Made by a program: the position numbers and the translations under genes
Shown: one piece after another, positions 5,887-6,424 of the stretch
How the letters are laid out: the number at the start of each line of letters is the position of its first letter
Position numbering within the stretch: position 1 is the first letter of the stretch
The notes under the pieces: model-generated
Told to the model about the DNA's origin: nothing
Databases searched by the model: none
Seen by the model: only the letters and a program-made list of their open reading frames with translations
Assembly (NCBI GenBank): GCA_021796015.1
Contig: JAJYOT010000065.1
Coordinates: 1-6,424, forward strand
Length of the DNA stretch: 6,424 nucleotides
Direction of reading: 5' to 3'
Source of the DNA: a bacterium
GTDB taxonomy: Bacteria; Elusimicrobiota; Elusimicrobia; UBA1565; UBA9628

Positions 5887-6424
5887 TAGGCCTCCACTGC
5901 CTCGCGCGAAGTGGGCCGGCGTTCGCGTAACTCTGGAGAATCGCTGGCTGCTGCTTTAAGGCGTTTAATCGCGATTTCAACAAATTCCGGGCTTAGATCT
6001 ATCCCGACGAATTTTCGATTTAGCTCAAAAGCCGCGCATCCGGTAGTTCCAGAGCCCATGAAGGGATCAAAAACCATGTCCCCCATTTTAGTCGAAGCCC
6101 GGATGATCCGTTTAAGAAGAGCCACCGGTTTTTGGGTTGGATGCTTGCCAAAAATTTTCTCGGAGGACGCGGGAGGCAAAAATTGCCACACGCTTTTCAT
6201 CTGTTTTCCGCCGTTTTCTTTTCTCATCGCCGGATAATCGAAATAATGGCGGCTATTTTGATTCTTGGCCGCCCAGAGAATCGTTTCTGTTGAATGCGTG
6301 AAATAACGGCAGGAAAGATTCGGCGGAGGATTCGGTTTTTCCCAAGAAATGTCGTTGAGAATTTTAAATCCCAGTTGCTGGAGGGCAAAACCTACGGAAT
6401 AAATGACGTGCTGCGTTCCGCTAA
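5886..6424 (-). CDS. Site-specific DNA methyltransferase, beta class (3' part)
   Basis: The reading frame is open from the stop at 5886-5888 to the right window edge, giving 178 residues of a protein whose N-terminus is outside. The first ATG inside the window (6227) is internal, because the 65 codons upstream of it encode conserved family sequence without a stop. In the visible part, WEKPNPPPN (27-35), FTHSTETILWA (41-51) and GKQMKSVW (72-79) are followed by motif X in HPTQKP (94-99) and the S-adenosylmethionine-binding motif I in FDPFMGSGTTG (118-128). GIDLS (140-144) follows with Asp142 as the expected cofactor ligand. The AdoMet motif at the C-terminal end indicates the beta class (N6-adenine or N4-cytosine). 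The catalytic (D/N/S)PP(Y/F) motif should lie just outside the window. It pairs with the downstream nuclease as a type II restriction-modification unit. The target sequence cannot be read from the sequence. Confidence 0.92.
   Translation of the reverse strand, partial: SGTQHVIYSVGFALQQLGFKILNDISWEKPNPPPNLSCRYFTHSTETILWAAKNQNSRHYFDYPAMRKENGGKQMKSVWQFLPPASSEKIFGKHPTQKPVALLKRIIRASTKMGDMVFDPFMGSGTTGCAAFELNRKFVGIDLSPEFVEIAIKRLKAAASDSPELRERRPTSREAVEA
5891..5895 (-). promoter_or_regulatory. Shine-Dalgarno of the nuclease inside the methyltransferase gene
   Basis: GGAGG on the minus strand lies 4 nt before the nuclease ATG, within the last codons of the methyltransferase. With the TAATG overlap it implies that the nuclease is translated by ribosomes finishing the methyltransferase. 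This order would let methylation capacity appear before cutting activity. Confidence 0.7.

Noticed and set aside
5886..6227. Methyltransferase starting at the ATG at 6227 as a 113-residue protein
   Set aside because: The frame stays open to the window edge and the upstream codons encode conserved methyltransferase sequence (WEKPNPPPN, FTHSTETILWA). The gene is therefore cut by the window, not short.

Overview
The window is a densely coded bacterial chromosome segment with every supported gene on the minus strand, so transcription runs from high to low coordinates. No stretch above about 100 bases lacks a gene. The genes point to a bacterium with a diderm-type or at least secretory envelope: a Sec-exported PQQ-type beta-propeller protein, a polyisoprenyl-phosphate-type glycosyltransferase, a respiratory or TCA-type NADP isocitrate dehydrogenase and a chlorite-dismutase-family haem protein. 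The bL32 N-terminus and the haem-protein subgroup remind me of Elusimicrobiota or similar deep-branching lineages. That placement is from memory of the families and has low confidence.

Layout in transcription order. (1) 6424-5491: the 3' part of a beta-class DNA methyltransferase, running off the right edge, followed with a 1-nt overlap by a small PD-(D/E)XK nuclease. Together they look like a compact type II restriction-modification pair. (2) 5490-5401: a short spacer. (3) 5382-3898: a secreted seven- or eight-bladed PQQ-like beta-propeller protein. (4) 3852-46: five tightly packed genes: a chlorite-dismutase/HemQ-family protein, a GIY-YIG-fold protein, NADP isocitrate dehydrogenase, a membrane-anchored GT2 glycosyltransferase and ribosomal protein bL32 (rpmF). 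Gaps are 4, 19, -4 and 29 nt, and a strong rho-independent terminator closes the run at 1-33.

The most notable feature is in isocitrate dehydrogenase. About 33 extra residues carrying a CxxC-x14-CxxC zinc-ribbon-like signature are inserted into the loop that precedes the active-site and phosphorylatable serine of the E. coli enzyme. The rest of the enzyme, including the NADP-specificity residues, looks intact. Other points are a GIY-YIG protein that seems to lack the catalytic glutamate, a bL32 with a CxxxxC instead of the usual CxxC first knuckle, and a GTGA stop/start overlap coupling icd to a glycosyltransferase.

I see no CRISPR array, tRNA, rRNA, insertion sequence or prophage. Apart from the restriction-modification pair at the right end, the window reads as core chromosome. 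The five-gene run mixes central metabolism, haem chemistry, envelope glycosylation and translation, so it is more likely a packed transcription unit than a single pathway.
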